Shown one piece after another: positions 63,321 to 64,000 of a DNA stretch of 64,000 nt; positions within the stretch are counted from its first letter, which is position 1; every line of letters starts with the position of its first letter. Below the pieces are notes generated by a model that did not search any database, was not told where the DNA came from, and worked only from the letters and a program-made list of their open reading frames with translations. Made by a program: the position numbers and the translations under genes. Source of the DNA: Rhodanobacteraceae bacterium (lineage in GTDB: Bacteria; Pseudomonadota; Gammaproteobacteria; Xanthomonadales; SZUA-5); NCBI GenBank assembly GCA_016717705.1, contig JADKFD010000001.1:203817-267816 (forward strand). Reading direction: 5' to 3'.

Positions 63321-64000
63321 TCAATCCTGCAGTTTCATTTCGGCGAGGAGCTTCACGTAACGTGGATCGCCCCGCAGCTTGCGCATCAGCGGGTCGAACT
63401 TCAGGTACACCGCACTGCTGTCGCCGCCGCGGACGGCGCGCTCGATCCAGTGGAAGGCCTGATCGAGTTCGCCGCGCCAGGCGTAGGCCGCGCCAACCCA
63501 GTAGCCGTCGGCGATGGCGTATTGGTCGATCAGCCTTTGCAGCGCGATATCGGAGGCGGCGCGGTCGCCTTTCCATGCTGGGCGATCACCGTGCCGAGCA
63601 GCCGGAACAGCGTGGAGGAGTGTTCGGAGACGGCGCAGGGCCGCGTCCGGCTGACCCTCGAAAATGTCGCACAGCGCCAGGTAGTTGCTGTGCGGGTTCT
63701 CCGGCAGGTCCGCGAGCTGCAACATCAGCACGGCGCGCGCATTGCGCGTGTCGCCCTTGGCCAGGTAGTGCCATCCCTGATTGCGCCGCGCGCCGGATGC
63801 CGGGTCGAGCGCGATGGCGCGCGCGTCCAGCGCGATGGCCTCATCGATGCGTGGGCCCAGCGAGGCGAGCAGGCGCGCTTTCCACACCAGCAGCGCCGGC
63901 GACTCGCCACCTGGAATGCGCGCAGCGGCGGCTTCGATGTCCGCCCAGGCGCCAGGCACATCGAAGAAATACAGCAGGCGCATCTCCGAACGCAGCAGAT
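63321..64000 (-). pseudogene. TPR-repeat protein C-terminus (5' end beyond the window), frameshifted
   Basis: TPR-like repeats (ALLVWKARLLASLGPRIDEA, GWHYLAKGDTRNARAVLMLQ, ADGYWVGAAYAWRGELDQAF). The frame is open through 64000, so the start lies outside the window; the Met at 63983 is internal. Near 63580-63630 two slips are needed: the segment EHSSTLFRLLGTVIAQHG reads in another frame and rejoins at KGDRAASDIALQRLIDQY. This pattern is the C-terminal half of TPR proteins that follow a winged-helix or adenylate cyclase domain in this group, an inference I cannot test here. Confidence 0.65.

Noticed and set aside
1..64000. Genomic island or prophage
   Set aside because: Base and codon use are uniform by eye apart from the short AT-rich promoter at 53261; no integrase, transposase, tRNA edge or phage gene is found.

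Overview
This is a high-GC, densely coded chromosomal window. The gene set (TonB with a TPR lipoprotein-like partner, TatABC, BPSS1780-type membrane protein, an IPTL-CTERM protein, QueF, TtcA, RdgC, SbcCD, and secreted proteases with an 'FxxGF[ED]' tail) suggests a free-living aerobic gammaproteobacterium of the order Xanthomonadales, perhaps Rhodanobacteraceae-like. That placement is inferred from gene content; no rRNA or tRNA gene is present to confirm it. I see no phage, transposase, CRISPR array or conjugation gene.

Layout: 1-2750 (minus) holds the start of TonB, a TPR protein, a membrane rhodanese and a small DUF465/YdcH protein. 2974-5636 (plus) is ttcA, rdgC and a YgjP-like metallopeptidase, tightly packed. 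5670-7663 (minus) is hemH with a coupled alpha/beta hydrolase. 7854-10865 (plus) is an IPTL-CTERM propeller protein, a SYLF protein and tatABC. 10910-18970 holds a BPSS1780 membrane protein, an orphan GspE/PilB ATPase, RidA, PBP1C, a GDPD and queF. 19074-23527 holds an M50 protease, an unknown secreted protein, YciI and a TPR-PAS-GGDEF protein. 23735-33856 is rich in secreted or unusual proteins: an S8 protease, a two-gene module of a trypsin-like protease with zinc ribbon plus a YbjN-like partner, a PLD-like protein, and a diheme propeller cytochrome. 34010-41066 holds SnoaL, VOC plus trmJ, malic enzyme, UspA and an MBOAT/SGNH acyltransferase pair. 41281-56687 holds entericidin, PIN, sbcDC, an S9 peptidase, folD and fhs (convergent, one-carbon metabolism), a broken GST, a membrane protein/XRE pair and a GAF-GAF histidine kinase. 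57068-64000 ends with an M49-like lipoprotein peptidase, a badly frameshifted BNR-repeat protein, a GGDEF membrane protein and a TPR protein running off the window.

Two features cut across the window. First, at least a dozen genes carry one-base indels that are repaired exactly by adding or removing one base (tonB, rhodanese, rdgC, ygjP-like, SYLF, gspE, S8 protease, cytochrome, SGNH partner, BNR protein, final TPR protein), and tatC and the GST are truncated outright. This looks more like uncorrected sequence or a low-coverage assembly than real decay of so many genes, but I cannot tell from sequence alone. Second, intergenic regions hold several families of short palindromic repeats (REP-like), each seen two to six times. 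The most interesting biology candidates are the protease/zinc-ribbon/YbjN-like module, the GxWYxxxxxGxG domain on the cytochrome, the FxxGF[ED] protein tail, and the membrane protein/XRE pair.
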